A DNA stretch of 64,000 nt from Blastomyces gilchristii SLH14081 (taxonomy: Eukaryota; Ascomycota; Eurotiomycetes; Onygenales; Ajellomycetaceae), in NCBI RefSeq assembly GCF_000003855.2, contig NW_003101677.1, positions 624,392 to 688,391 on the forward strand, read 5' to 3'. Both the position numbers and the translations under genes were made by a program. Below are positions 22,480 to 34,758 of the stretch, piece after piece (positions within the stretch are counted from its first letter, which is position 1; every line of letters starts with the position of its first letter). The notes under the pieces are model-generated. The model was not told the origin of the DNA. It searched no databases and saw only the letters and a program-made list of their open reading frames with translations.

Positions 22480-24900
22480 AACTTCTTCTTCTTCAAAAGA
22501 CACTTAATAATCTGTTAAATAAAGAATTTATACACATTAGCAACTCTTCTACTGCAGTCTCTATTCTCTTTGCAAAGAAATCAGATGAAGAACTTTGATT
22601 CTGTGTGAATTATTAAGAATTGAACAGATTAACAAAGAAGAACTGTTATTCTTTATCTCTTATCAATGAAACTCTAGCTCATATCAGACAAGCTCAATGA
22701 TTTACAAAGTTAGATATCATTGCTGCATTTCATAAGATCTGTATTACTGAAGAAGATGAGTAGCTTACAGTATTCTGAACACAATATGATCTCTTTGAAT
22801 GAGTAGTCACACTCTTTGAACTGACTAACACTCTCAGTATATTTCAGAAGTATATCAACTGAGTACTCTGAGACTTTCTTAATGAATTTATATCTGTATA
22901 TCTTAATAACATTCTCATCTTCACTGATGAATTCAGAAAAGAACATCAAGAATATATGTGAAAGATATTATAATAACTACAGAAAGCAGAACTACTGATA
23001 GATATAGACAAGTATGATTTTAAGATTAAAAGTACAAAATATCTAGACTTTATCAAAGAAGCTGGTAAGAGAATCTGAATGAGTTCTGAGAAGATCTCTA
23101 CTATTCTTGAATAAGAGACTCTGCACACTATGAAAGATGTACAAAGCTTCATTGAATTTACTAACTTCTATCAGTGATTTATACAAAACTTCTCAGATAT
23201 TGTAAGATCACTTACAGAACTCACTAAGAAAGACTCAGTATTTTAATAATCAGCAGACACTGAAGCTGCATTTACACAGATAAAGAAGATGTTTATTAAT
23301 ATCTCTCTACTAATAATATTTGATTCTGATTATGAGACAGTTATTGAAGCTGATTTCTCTGACTATATCACAGAAGAAGCTATATTATAATATAATGATA
23401 AAGATGTCTTATAATCATGTGTCTTCATATCTAAGAAACTGAGTTCTGTCAAATACAACTATGAGATCTATGATAAGAAACTTCTCACAATCATACACTG
23501 TCTAGAAGAATGAGACTTTGAACTTCAAAGCATCTCTGAATTTGAGATAATCATAGATTATAAAAATCTCAAGCACTTCACAACTATCTATAAACTCACT
23601 GAATGATAGATGTGATGATCTGAGTTCTTAAGCTACTTTCATTTTACAATACACTATTATTCTGGCAGTCAGAACTTGATAACAGATGCTCTCTTATGAT
23701 AAGAGTAAGATATGCTATCTGATATAACAGATACTCACTGAATGAACTGAGAGCATCAGCTCTTGAATCTGAAGATATTAGTTAATCAAGATGAAACAGC
23801 TTATGACACTATATACACTTCTCTGATTAGAACATCTTCTCTCTGAACTGTCACTGATACTGACACTGACACTGATACTGATATCTCAACTTCTTCTGAA
23901 TCTACACTGAATGAATTATGACATATAACAGCTTAAACTGATGAACTTCTTCAAGTACTCACTGAAGCAGTATATCAAGAAGCATCTCAATTTCTCTCAG
24001 AACTATGTATAAGAACTAATATCTCAGAATACTTAATTCATGATAATAATACTCTGCAGTTCTGTAAACAACATTGAGTCTCTCACTCTGAACTCTTACA
24101 CACTTAAATAATGCAAGAGATGCATGATTCATATATAATTGATTACTCAGATTATAAATAATTATACTGAATAATCTCTTAAGAGTTCTACTAATCTGAG
24201 ATATTAAACAGTATCAGATATTTCATTTGAAACTGTAACTATTATTCTTCTATCATCTTATGAAAGAACTGTAGAAAAGATCTACTGAAATTACTTAATA
24301 TCTCTGATAGAATCTGATAAGATGTGATAATTAACTTCACTATTAATCTCTCTGAGAGTAAGAGTTGTAGAAATATTCTGATTATTGTGAACTGATTAAG
24401 TAAGAGTATAATATTAAAATCTTATAATAAGATGAATACTGAACAAGTTACTGAAGCTTTTCTACAGAGCTCATTCTATCAGATACATGAATTACTGAGA
24501 TTCATAGTATTAAATTAAGACTGTCAATTCATGAGCACTCTCTGAACAAGAATCTGTTAAATTCTCAAGATTACACACTGTCTGTTAACTATCTATCATT
24601 CTGAGACTGATGATGCATTAGAATAAATAATTCAGACTATAAAAAATTATCTCTGTAAGTTCTATAATTACTTATAAGATAATTGACATGATCTGCTTCT
24701 ATATACAGAGATCACTATCAATGAATGAGATGTTATTTTAACAGATATAAGCTTATTCTTTCTTATATATAGTTATTACATGAAAGTGTTGAATCTTCTA
24801 GAGATTACACAGTTCACACTGAACCTCTGCAGTCTGATTCAAATCACTAATAATATAGTAATAAAGCTCTGAGATGCTCATGACTGAGTAGAGATCTTCA
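22480..24900 (+). pseudogene. Gyp1-A pol remnant (RT, RNase H, integrase)
   Basis: RT signatures in the plus frames include NRLTKKNCYSLSLINETLAHI, then FTKLDIIAAFHKI and VYLNNILIF. The integrase segment reads NFTINLSES (expected D-F-...-LP-S), ILIIVNLSKS-like, MNTEQVTEAFL and CQFMSTLWTRIC, then a TIYHSETDDALE (expected AYHPETDGATE) block. That is the D,D35E core with Trp, Arg and Pro positions altered. This is a relic without an intact frame. Confidence 0.8.
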
Positions 24901-25370
24901 TGACAACTGTGAAACAAGATTAAGAGAATTAAATCAATGTTCATTAAGATCTCACTGAACAATATAAGATAGATGACTTAATGTAATTAAATCTTAAGAA
25001 TATATGAATCACATATTCATCTTGTATACTGAATTACTGCTATATTAAGTATAAAGTGATAGAAGTTCTAGATAGCTATAACTACTGTCTTAACATATTA
25101 TCAGAAATTTATAATATCTTCTATACAAGCTTGCTCTGCTGCACTATCACTGACTCATTCTCTTCTCAACTGACTTTTAACTGACAGTCACCAGGCATTA
25201 TAAGAGAAGATAATGAGCTTGAGTGAGAGATTAAGAATATTCTCAATGAGAGATTTCACAGCTGTGACTAATAATATCTTATGAAATGAATTAAGTATAA
25301 TTATCTGATCTGAACTCTGAGTTCTGTATTATCTGAAACAGCGGCTCTTGACTGATAAAAACTACTTCTG

Positions 25371-25385
25371 AAAAGAGAGAGTTAA
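25371..25385 (+). other. Polypurine tract of Gyp1-A
   Basis: Purine-rich AAAAGAGAGAGTTAA lies directly before the 3' LTR. The matching site in Gyp1-C is the minus strand of 26551-26566. Confidence 0.65.
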
Positions 25386-25695
25386 TGTGACAGGCTGCAT
25401 CTGATCAATTATATAGACTATTTCATTACACTTCACAGATTTCAATCACTTTATTCTTGAATATGTACAGTCTGATTCTTGATCATTCTCAATCATCAAT
25501 TCTCAGCTGCTATGAACATGTATAGGTTCTTTCACTTCAGAGCTTCACTGTGTACATCATCACATACATGTATAAATATTTACTTTAATTACTGATTCTT
25601 GTACTTTCTCTTTCTTTTTCTTCTCTAACATTTTTCTCTTTGTTATATATGACTTATTAATATCATATCAATCTATTCAGCGTAGGCCTCTTACA
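25386..25695 (+). repeat. Gyp1-A 3' LTR
   Basis: 310 bp, TGTGACAGGC to GGCCTCTTACA, followed by the AATCA duplication. Confidence 0.92.
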
Positions 25696-25733
25696 AATCA
25701 TTTCTAATAAGAAGATAATGAATATTTTTCAAG

Positions 25734-26058
25734 TGTAAAAGACCTACACTGAATAGATTAATATAATGAATAGATCTTATATAACAAAGTGAAAAATGTT
25801 AAAGAAGAAAAGAAAAGAGAGAAAGTGCAGAAATCAGTGATCAGAGTAAATATTTATACATGTATATAATAGTATACACAGTGAAGCTTCAGAGCAGAAG
25901 AATAGAAATTCTGTAGGTTTTCAGCTGAGAATCAGCGACCGAGAATCGGAGCAGTAGAGGTTTTTCAGCCGAGGATCAGCGACCGAGAATCGGAGTGGTA
26001 GAAATCCGTGAAGTGTAACGGAATAGTCTATATAATTGATCAGACACAGCTTGTCACA
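25734..26058 (-). repeat. Gyp1-B 5' LTR with internal duplication
   Basis: 325 bp, longer than the 308-310 bp LTRs of the sister copies. Around 25925-26000 it carries a near-tandem duplication of an AGCGACCGAGAATCGGAG-type unit. That unit is far less AT-converted than the rest of the LTR. Confidence 0.8.
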
Positions 26059-26242
26059 GACAGAGTTATAATTTCTCTATAGAATCTTATTCTTCTAACA
26101 GCAGACTATTCAGTGAAATTCTTCTCTATAATCTTTTACAGAGTGTAGATGAATAGCTTAAATTTCTTTAATACTGTAAAATAAGACTTTATCTGTGAAG
26201 CAATTATGAATCATATATAATTATACAGTTATATATTATATT
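26059..26242. other. AT-rich sequence between gypsy copies
   Basis: 184 bp between the Gyp1-B LTR and Gyp1-C. It is continuous with 31966 onward once Gyp1-C is removed. The last 5 bp (ATATT, 26238-26242) are the Gyp1-C target duplication. Nothing else is recognised. Confidence 0.6.
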
Positions 26243-29200
26243 TGTAAGAGGCCTACGCTGAATAGATCAGTATAATATTGATAGGTCTTATATAACAAAG
26301 AGAAAAATGTTAGAGAAGAAAAGAAAGAGAAAGTGTAGAAATCAGTGATTGAGATGAATATTTATACATGTATGTGATGATGTACGCGGTGAAGCTTCAG
26401 AGTGAAAGAATTTATATATGTTTATAGTGACTGAGAATCAGTAATTGAGAATGACTGAGAATCAGAGTGTATGTATTTAAGAGTGAAGCAGAAGAATCTA
26501 TGAAGTGTAGTAGAATAGTCTATATAATTGATCAGACACAGTCTGTCACATTAGTTCTTCTCTTTCAGAAGCAGTTCTTATCAGTCAAGAGCTGCTATTT
26601 CAGATAACACAGAACTCAGAGTTCAGATCAGTTAATCATAGCTGACTTATTTTATAAGATATTACTGACTGTGATTGCAGAGTCTCTTATCAAGAATATT
26701 TTCAATCTCTCACTCAAGCTCATTATCTTCTTCTATAATATCTGATGACTGTCAGTTAGAAGTCAGTTAAGAAGAGAACAGATTGATAATAATACAGCAG
26801 AGTAAGCTTGTATAGAATATATTATAAATCTCTGATAATATGTTAAGACAGTAGTTATAGCTATCTAGAACTTCTATCACTTTATATCTGATATGGTGAT
26901 AATCTAGTATACAAGATAAATATGTGATTTATATATTCTTAAGATTTAATTATATCAGATCTTCTATCTTATATTATTCAGTGAGATCTCAGTGAATATT
27001 AATTTAATTCTCTTAATCTTATTTCACAGTTATTATAAAGATCTCTACTCAATCACAGATATCTCAGAGCTTTATTACTATATTATCAGCAATCTGAATC
27101 AGACTGCAGAGATCTGATATGAACTGTGTAATCTCTAGAAGATTCAACACCTTCATGTAATAACTATATATAAGAAAGAACAGGCTTATATCTGTTAAAA
27201 TAGTATCTTATTCATTGATAGTAATCTCTGTATATAGAAGCAGATTATATCAATCATCTTATAAGTAATTGTAGAACTTATAGAGATAGTTCTTTACAGT
27301 CTGAATTATTCATTCTGATACATTATCAGTCTCAGAGTGATAGATAGTTAATAGACAGTGTATAATCTTGAGAACTTGACAGATTCTTATTCAGAGAGTA
27401 CTTACAAATTAGTAGTCTTAATCTCATACTATTAATCTCAGCAATTCATACATTCAATAGAATGAACTCTGTAAGAAGGCTTTAGTGACTTATTCAGTAT
27501 TTATTTTATTACAAGATTTCAATATTATATCTTTACTTAGTCAGTTAACAATAATCAGAATATTTCTACAATTCTTACTCTCAGATAGATTAATAGTAAA
27601 GTCAATTACTATATGTCATCAGATTCTATTAGAAATATTAAGTGATTTCAGTAGATCTTTTCTACAGTTCTTTTATAAGATAATGAAAGAATAGTAATTA
27701 CAGTTTCAGATAAAGCATCTGATACTATTTAATACCTCAGATTAATAGAACTCTTAGAAGATCATTTTATATAGTTATTCATGACCTGAATAATCAGTTA
27801 TATATGAATCATGTATCTCTTACATTATCTGAGTGTGTAAGAATTCAAAGTGAGAGACTCAGCATTGTTCATGAAATTGTAGAGTGTTATTATTATCAAT
27901 TAAATATTCTGAGATGTTAATTCTTACATATAATTCTGAGAGAAATCAGAATACTTCTTGTTATACTGCTTCAGTGAGTGCTTGAAGAAGTTCATCAGTT
28001 TAAGCTGCTGTATGTCATAGCTTATCTAATATAGATTTGAGAGAAGTTAAGATATCAGTGATAGTTTTAATCAGAGAAGCATGTATAGTGCTGTGAGCTG
28101 TTTTATCTTGATTAACTAGTATTTTCAGATTCAAGAGCCAGTGCTCTCAGTTCATTCAGTGAGTATCTATTACATTAGATGATATATCTTACTCTCATTA
28201 TAAGAGAGCATCTGTCATTGAGTTCTGACTGTCAGAATGATAGTATATTATAAAATGAAAGCAGCTTAAGAACTCAGATCATTATATCTATCATTCAGTG
28301 AGTTTATAGATAGTTGTAAAGTATTTAAGATTCTTATAATCTATAACTATCTCAAATTCAGAGATACTTCAGAGTTCAGAGTCTTATTCTTCTAAACAGC
28401 ATACAATTATAAGAAGTTTCTTATCATAGATTTCATAATTGCATTCAGCAGGACTCAGTTTCTTAGATATGAAGATATATAATTGTAGAACATTTTCATC
28501 ATTATATTACAATATCACTTCTTCTGTTACATAGTCAGAGAAATCAGCTTCAATAACTATCTTATGATCAGAATCAAATATTATTAGCAGAGAGATATTA
28601 ATAAACATCTTCTTTATCTGTGTAAATGCAGCTTCAGTATCTGCTAATCATTGAAATACTGAGTCTTTCTTAGTAAGTTCTATAAGTGATCTCATAATAT
28701 CTGAGAAGTTTCATATAAATCACTGATAGAAGTTAGTAAATCTGATAAAGCTTTATACATCTTTCACAGTGCACAGAGTCTCTCATTCAAGAATAGCAGA
28801 GATCTTCTCAGAATTCATTCAAATTCTCTTATCAGCTTCTATGATAAAATCTAAGTATTTAGTACTCTTGACTTTGAAATCACACTTATCAATATCAATT
28901 GATAGTTCTGCTTCTCATAGTTATTGTAATACTCTTTGTATATACTCTTGATATTTCTTTCTGAATTCATCAGTGAAGATGAGAATGTTATCTAGATAAG
29001 TAGATATAAATTTATTAAGAAAGTCTCAGAGTGCTCAGTTGATATACTTCTGAAATATACTGAGAGCATTGATCAGTTCAAAGAATGTGACTACTCATTC
29101 AAAGAGATTATACTATATTCAGAATACTGTAAGTCACTCATCTTCTTCAGTAATGTAAATCTTATGAAATGCAGTGATGACATCTAACTTTGTAAATTAT

Positions 29201-31960
29201 TGAGCTTGTTCAATGTGAGCTAGAGTTTCATTGATAAGAGATAAAGAATAACAGTCTTTCTTTATTAATCTGTTTAATTCTTGATAATTCACACAGAACT
29301 GAAGTTCTTCATCTGATTTCTTTACAAAGAGAATAGAGGCTGCAGTGAAAGAGTTACTAATGTATATGAATTCTTTATTCAACAGATCATTGAGTGTCTT
29401 TCAAAGAAGAAGAAGTTCATCTCAGAACATGTTATAAAGAGAGTCTCATGACAGTTTAAGATTCTTATCATTCTTTTTCTCTAACTTGATACTGTGATTC
29501 ACTTCAGAATCTTATAAAGAGAGTATATTCATAATATTATCTTATCAGAAGATATCTAGATATTCATGATATTATTAAGAGAGTTTTGTATGAGAATCTA
29601 TTATTGTAACACAGAACAACTTTTCTAGAGCCTTTTTAATATCAGTCAGACTGATGAAATAGATTAACATATAATTCTGCTATCAGTGAACTTATTAGTA
29701 ACTCTGTCAGTGATTTTGATAATGACTTCTTTTTCAGAGTATTTCATAAGTATTGACAGAGATCTGTGTAAGATTCATAGTCTTGTGAATATTATCTTCA
29801 TAAATTCTATCATCATTAAAGAATATCAAGCTTCTGTTTCAAGTATTTAGTAAGATGCCTTATTCAGATAGTCAGACAAGTTCTAGTATAAGATTATAAT
29901 CAAGATTATCAACTTCATATGTGTAGACATCTTCATATTAATGTTCTCTTACATCTATGTTTAGTTTTATCATGTAATGAGTTCAAACATCTTTCAGATT
30001 ATCAAATCCTGTGAGAAGTCAGAGTTTGAATAAAGAGATACACTGAAGATTATGATATCTTACAACTGAAGATTTTATCATTGCATAGTAACATAGATCA
30101 CTATATATCATGGCTTTCATATTATACATATTATCAATCACAGTAGATATAAGAATTACATTCATTATCATTTTCTCTTCAAATTATTATCATCTGATCT
30201 CTTTAAGCTTTTATTTGTGAATTTGAACAGAAGCTAATCTTTTTCCTGTTTCACTGAGATATTCTCATAGTTATCTTCTGAATCTTTCTCTAATGTAACA
30301 TGGTTGACATGAACAGACACTGATTCATCTTTTGAATAAGAAAACACTGATCTTTCTCTTGATTGAGAAGATACATAGATTAATCAGCAGTTGAAAGTAA
30401 TATGCTCTGATCAGTTACAGTTGATACATACTTCTCATTGATATTAATCAGTGACTTCTTCAGAAGTGATCTCAGAAACTTGAAAGTCTGTTCAAATGAC
30501 AGAGACTCTTGCTTATGTATAGACATTCAAGTCTACTCAATTTATAACATCTGCATCATTGTTATTCTTCAGTGTGAGTGTATAAGTTACTGAGATGTAA
30601 CATCTTCTATCACTGTTCTGTATACTCTTGAGCTTGATAAGATGATCATTCAATGTTCAGAGCTGTGTGTAGAAGTCTTCATAAGTCTGATCTTCATCTA
30701 TACTTACAAGAGTCTGTAAGAGTTCAAAAGTTAATATCTTCTTAAGTATACTAATCTTCATTTAATTCTCTCAAGATTGATCACCTGCTTCTAGAATTTT
30801 GATGTTAAAGTCAGAGATGAATGTTGTAAGAGAAGTGTTTCTCTGTCAGATACTCTGTAATCAATCTAATACTTTCTGTTGTATGACAGTGTCTCAGAAC
30901 AGAATATCAAGATATTTAATAATATTATCAGATGTTTGCAACACTGATTCACATGCTTTTATTCATAAGTGAAATTTCTGTTTCATGTGATTCTTCAATT
31001 ATTCATTGATATATCAATCTTGATTGATTAATAAATCAATGACATCTTCATCTATACTCAGTTTCACAAGCGATTCCATTCTTCATGATGAGTAGAGAGT
31101 GAGATTAGAAGTATTAAAATATACAGAAGCATTTAAGTGTTCTTTCAGTACTTTTATATTTATTTCTGTAGATGTTGAAATTGTATGAGTTAATTATTAA
31201 ATCTCTTCATATTAATGTTGTTGAGTTGCATGCATATCAGTTATTTATTATTGTTGTAATTTCAATATTGCTTAGAGTTACTGTGACATCACATCTATAC
31301 TCATATTTGAGAGTTTCATATTATTGTTAGACATGATTGTATTAATCATCAGATGTGTAATTGTATGAATATTTTATATATCTGAGTATCAGAACTCTTG
31401 AGTCTTTCACTGACATTCTCTTGTAAAATCTTACTCTCTTTGTAAGATCTTATTATAAGGTCAGAGTAACTGATGAGCAAGCTTCTATCTAAGAACTATC
31501 TGAAGACTCAGTGTTTACTTAACTGTTTAACTGTTTCTCTATTTCTTATGCATTGTTTACACATTTGAATATCTCAGTGAAAAATCATTTCTAATGAGAA
31601 GATGATATGTGAATAATCATTTTTAATAAGAAGACAATGAATGTTTTTCTAGTGTAAGAGGCCTACACTGAATAGATCAGTATAATATTGATAGATCTTA
31701 TATAACAAAGAGAAAAACATTAGAGAAGAAAAGAAAGAGAAAGTGTAGAAATCAGTGATCAGAGTGAATATTTATACATGTATATAATAATGTATGCAGT
31801 GAAGCTTCAGAGTGAAAGAATCTATACATGTTTATAACAGTTGAGAATTGGTGATTGAGAATGGCTGAGAATCAGAGTGTACATGTTTGAGAGTGAAGTG
31901 AAAGAATCTATGAAGTGTAGCGAAATAGTCTATATAATTGATCAGGCGCAGCCCGCTACA
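26243..31960 (-). mobile_element. Gyp1-C: complete Ty3/gypsy element
   Basis: The LTRs are at 26243-26550 and 31653-31960 (308 bp each), with exact 5-bp duplications ATATT at 26238-26242 and 31961-31965. It is oriented on the minus strand. Gag remnants lie near 31.1-30.3 kb and protease near 30.1-29.8 kb. The RT frame at 29382-29197 contains FIYISNSFTAASILFVKKSD, then FCVNYQELNRL and YSLSLINETL. A polypurine tract adjoins the 3' LTR (minus strand of 26551-26566). Colinear with Gyp1-A and equally broken by stops. It is the transposon nearest to the gene island. Confidence 0.92.
29197..29382 (-). pseudogene. Gyp1-C reverse transcriptase fragment
   Basis: A 61-codon open stretch corresponds to the start of the gypsy RT domain: a FI-x-x-SNS-x-x-AS-x-LFVKK block, then LQFCVNYQELNRL and KKDCYSLSLI (usual KKDRYPLPLI). 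It is flanked by stops on both sides and is not a gene by itself. Confidence 0.8.
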
Positions 31961-31965
31961 ATATT

Positions 31966-32705
31966 CTTCTTAAAATTATTACATGTTATTACTTACATTC
32001 TTCATAGAACTGATTTACTTCTTATTAATAATATTAATTATATAAGATTACTTTGTAATTAGCAAGATTTCTTCTTTTATATTAAATAGTTCTCAGAGTC
32101 TGTAAGAGTAACTGAGTTTTCTAATATACTTAATCTGATTCTGAAATTCTTCTAAAACTTTCATCAGAGTAGATATTCTTTCTTATTTCTATAGAAACTG
32201 TATCAGATCTGCACTAATAGTGTTATTAATATTAGTCAGAGTCTTATCTACTCTGCTAGTTTTCACTTATTTAATTTTCTATTAAAGTTTTATTATCTTT
32301 ATCTTTATACAATTTATCTCACTTACAGAAGTTAAATTATATAAATTATTCTCTTAATTTAACATTCTGATAATGTATGAAACAATTAAATCTATAAAAT
32401 CATTATCAAAGTTATTTATTATAAATATTATTAAGTTAACTGTTATTCTCTGTTGCACTTTCAGTACTTTCAGATTTTATTTTCTTCATACTAATATGTA
32501 TTTCTTTATCAAATCTAGCATTCTATCAGATCTTAAATTAATTATAGATTTAAAGAGATATCAAGATACATTAAATAATTGTAAAGATGTGATTAGCATG
32601 TTATTAGCAGTTATTCATAGAAGGGCTTCATAACCTGTTAGAGAATAATGTTGTTGTATTATGTATATGTGTAATCTATCTAAGGTGAAACTATATAAGT
32701 TGGGT
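31966..32705. other. AT-rich border between transposon block and gene island
   Basis: About 670 bp of AT-rich sequence without repeat structure or credible ORF, changing near 32.63 kb to normal base composition. The first CACGTG box of the LTV1 promoter follows at 32708. A short frame at 32373-32633 has no recognisable similarity and is not called. Confidence 0.6.
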
Positions 32706-32707
32706 GG

Positions 32708-32758
32708 CACGTGATTAGGGTAGATGTAGTAATCACCAACAATGGAGAACATCACGTG
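32708..32758. promoter_or_regulatory. Two CACGTG boxes upstream of LTV1
   Basis: CACGTG hexamers at 32708-32713 and 32753-32758 lie about 150-200 bp upstream of the LTV1 start codon. In fungi CACGTG is the core bound by bHLH factors such as Cbf1-type proteins. Use at this promoter is inferred from position only. Confidence 0.4.
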
Positions 32759-32905
32759 GCCAAGTGTTATCGCACACGCCAAAAAGATAAATGCTGTTCG
32801 AGCACCAAACAGGAGAATCAACCTAGAGCGATAGTTGTCACCACGTTTCAAAGAAGCCGCGAATTCCATGTAATTTGTCACCTTAGTTTAACATATTTTA
32901 ACAAA

Positions 32906-34384
32906 ATGCCTCCACGCAGGCAATGGATGTAAGTTCACAGACCTCTTTCGCCTGCGCTGGGAAGGGTGGGCGTTGGGCATGGCTAACACACTGTTCCTTA
33001 CTCGGCCTCTAGTGACAAAAAATCCGCAACCACCTATCAACTTTTTCACAGATCGCAAAATGACCCTCTGATACACGATGCAGACGCGGACGATAGAGTC
33101 CTCCATAGGGTATCCGGAGCTCCAATCACGGAATCAGCTCCAAAGATTTCCAAAACCTCCAAAGTCCTTGCGGAACTTGAGAAAGAATTTGAAGGCGCGC
33201 AAGTCCGGAAGAATGAAGGAGAAGCGGCGAACTATGGGATATACTACGATGACTCACAATATGATTATATGCAGCATTTGCGAGACTTGGGCGGGGCTGG
33301 GAGTGAACAGTCGCACTTTGTTGAAGCCGCGCCAATGAGGGGGAAAGGGAAGGCCAAAGGCATGAAACTTGAGGATGCATTGAGGGAGACTTCACTGGAC
33401 GATGTAGAGGATTTTAGGTCGGTTCACGAGCATGATGTTCTCTCCACGGCTTCGACTTATTCTAGGAAGTCCACCTATCAAGATCAACAGGATGTCCCCG
33501 ATGCCATTGCTGGGTTTCAGCCAGATATGGACCCTCGACTAAGAGAGACTCTGGAAGCTCTTGAGGATGACGCATTTGTTGATAGCGACGAGGATGGAGG
33601 TTTGTTTGAGTCCCTAGTGCAAGGTGGGGTGGATGCGGAAGTAGATCCCAGTGAATGGAGGGATACATATATTGAAGACGACGGTGAAGGCTGGGAATCT
33701 GACGCAACGGAAAAGGCACCGGAGCAACCAAGTGTAAGAACGCAAAATGCAGCTCCACCTTCCAAAGGACCTACAAATGATGAGCAAATCCCAGACACAA
33801 CTGCCGCAGAGGGAGACTGGCTTCGCAACTTCGCACAATACAAGAAGGATATGAAAACAAAACCTTCAGCGCCCGGTACGCAAGGAGATACCGGCTCCGT
33901 GCTACCTGCTGGAACCGTGGCATCCACAATGTTCACTGCCGGCGGGACCCCGGTCCGCAGAAAGAAGCGCAAGGGTGCACTCACCAACCCATCGGCATAT
34001 TCCATGACCTCATCTTCACTGGCGCGAACAGAGGGACACCGCCTTCTCGACGACAGGTTTGAGAGAATTGAAGCACTCTACTCGCTTGATGAAGAAGGGG
34101 AGGACTACGATGGCTCTAGCATGGCGGATGACATGTCTATGGTCAGCGGGATGTCGACGGTATCTGAAGTACCCAGCCTGGTTAGCGGGGGGACGCCGCT
34201 TCGGTCGGATTTCAATCAGATCATGGATGGGTTTTTAGACGATTGGGATGATCGTGGGGTGCATGCTAAGAGGAAGGGGGCGAAGGGAAAGAGAGGAAAG
34301 AATGGAAATGAGGTTGTCGGAATTAGGATGCTGGATGAGATTCGGCAGGGTCTTGGGCCGGCGAGGTTGCCTGGGAAAGTCTAA
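32906..34384 (+). CDS. LTV1: Ltv1 family 40S ribosome biogenesis/export factor
   Basis: Two exons, 32906-32928 and 33013-34384, with an 84-bp intron (GTAAGT...CTCTAG), give a 464-residue protein, close to the usual Ltv1 length. The first exon encodes only MPPRRQW plus two bases; splicing gives MPPRRQWIDKKSATTYQLF. This N-terminal block, followed by HRSQNDPLIHD, is the family signature. The central region is acidic and low-complexity, and the C-terminus is Lys/Arg-rich with a conserved IRMLDEIRQGLGP-like segment. Ltv1 is a non-ribosomal factor of pre-40S particles that helps position Rps3 and supports nuclear export. The gene converges on PGS1, with 374 bp between the stop codons. The first base of the split Ile codon pair supports the chosen splice sites. 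Identity is secure. Confidence 0.93.
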
Positions 34385-34758
34385 GGGGATTTCCTATCAT
34401 TTTCTTTATCTTATTTTGGGCTCGATCTAATGATTGCATGTTTGGGTCATATTTTACTTATTGGATTCGAGGCGTTCTGTAGTTCAAATCGGTGCATGTA
34501 TTGGTTTCGGCGCGATATTCTATTCGCAGCATTTCGCAGCATTTAGCAGATCGGTATAGATAAAAGGGATCCTATAAACATGTCGATGGATGGAAAATCT
34601 CGGACAGCAAGCATGATAGCAGTAATGCATTAAACTAGTTACTTATATTATACATGCGTTCCTCTAAATGTCTACAATAATGTCTTCCAAAGTTTTTGAT
34701 ACATAATGTACATACAATTGTGGCAGACTCCCGTCAGGACGTCTAAGGCTTGTTGGAT
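34385..34758. other. Convergent intergenic region LTV1/PGS1
   Basis: 374 bp holding the 3' ends of both genes. No ORF or repeat structure was seen. Confidence 0.7.

Larger units (their letters stand above)
19885..25695 (+). mobile_element. Gyp1-A: complete Ty3/gypsy element nested in Gyp1-B
   Basis: The LTRs are at 19885-20194 and 25386-25695 (310 bp each, TGTG...TTACA), with exact 5-bp duplications AATCA at 19880-19884 and 25696-25700. Plus-strand remnants in order: gag with a zinc knuckle (21439-21480), a protease region (about 21.75-22.0 kb), and reverse transcriptase (about 22.5-22.95 kb, YLNN in place of YLDD). RNase H follows (23.1-23.6 kb), then integrase (24.1-24.8 kb). A polypurine tract (25371-25385) abuts the 3' LTR. 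All frames contain TGA/TAG stops, mostly at expected Trp codons. It has the opposite orientation to its host copy. Confidence 0.92.
609..26058 (-). mobile_element. Gyp1-B: outermost host gypsy element, in three pieces (609-2982, 19360-19884, 25696-26058)
   Basis: The 5' LTR is at 25734-26058, reading TGTAAAAG to TGTCACA on the plus strand. Its 5' leader follows at 25733-25696, then resumes at 19884-19360 after the nested Gyp1-A copy. The gag start and the gag, protease and reverse transcriptase remnants follow at 2982-609 after the nested LINE. The piece 609-2982 is colinear with Gyp1-C 28770-31140. No open frame survives: Trp codons have become TGA and coding capacity is lost. The 3' half and 3' LTR are beyond the left edge, displaced by Gyp2-B. 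GACAG at 26059-26063 would be its right target duplication. Confidence 0.8.

Noticed and set aside
22710..23152. Two adjacent minus-strand frames
   Set aside because: They are antisense to the Gyp1-A RT/RNase H relic, which reads on the plus strand.
25925..26010. CRISPR-like repeat array
   Set aside because: Only two similar units inside an LTR, in a eukaryotic genome; no spacer structure.
32373..32633. 86-codon plus-strand frame at the island border
   Set aside because: AT-rich composition, no recognised similarity, and no promoter or splice evidence.
33517..34005. 162-codon minus-strand frame opposite LTV1
   Set aside because: Antisense shadow of a well-supported LTV1 coding exon.
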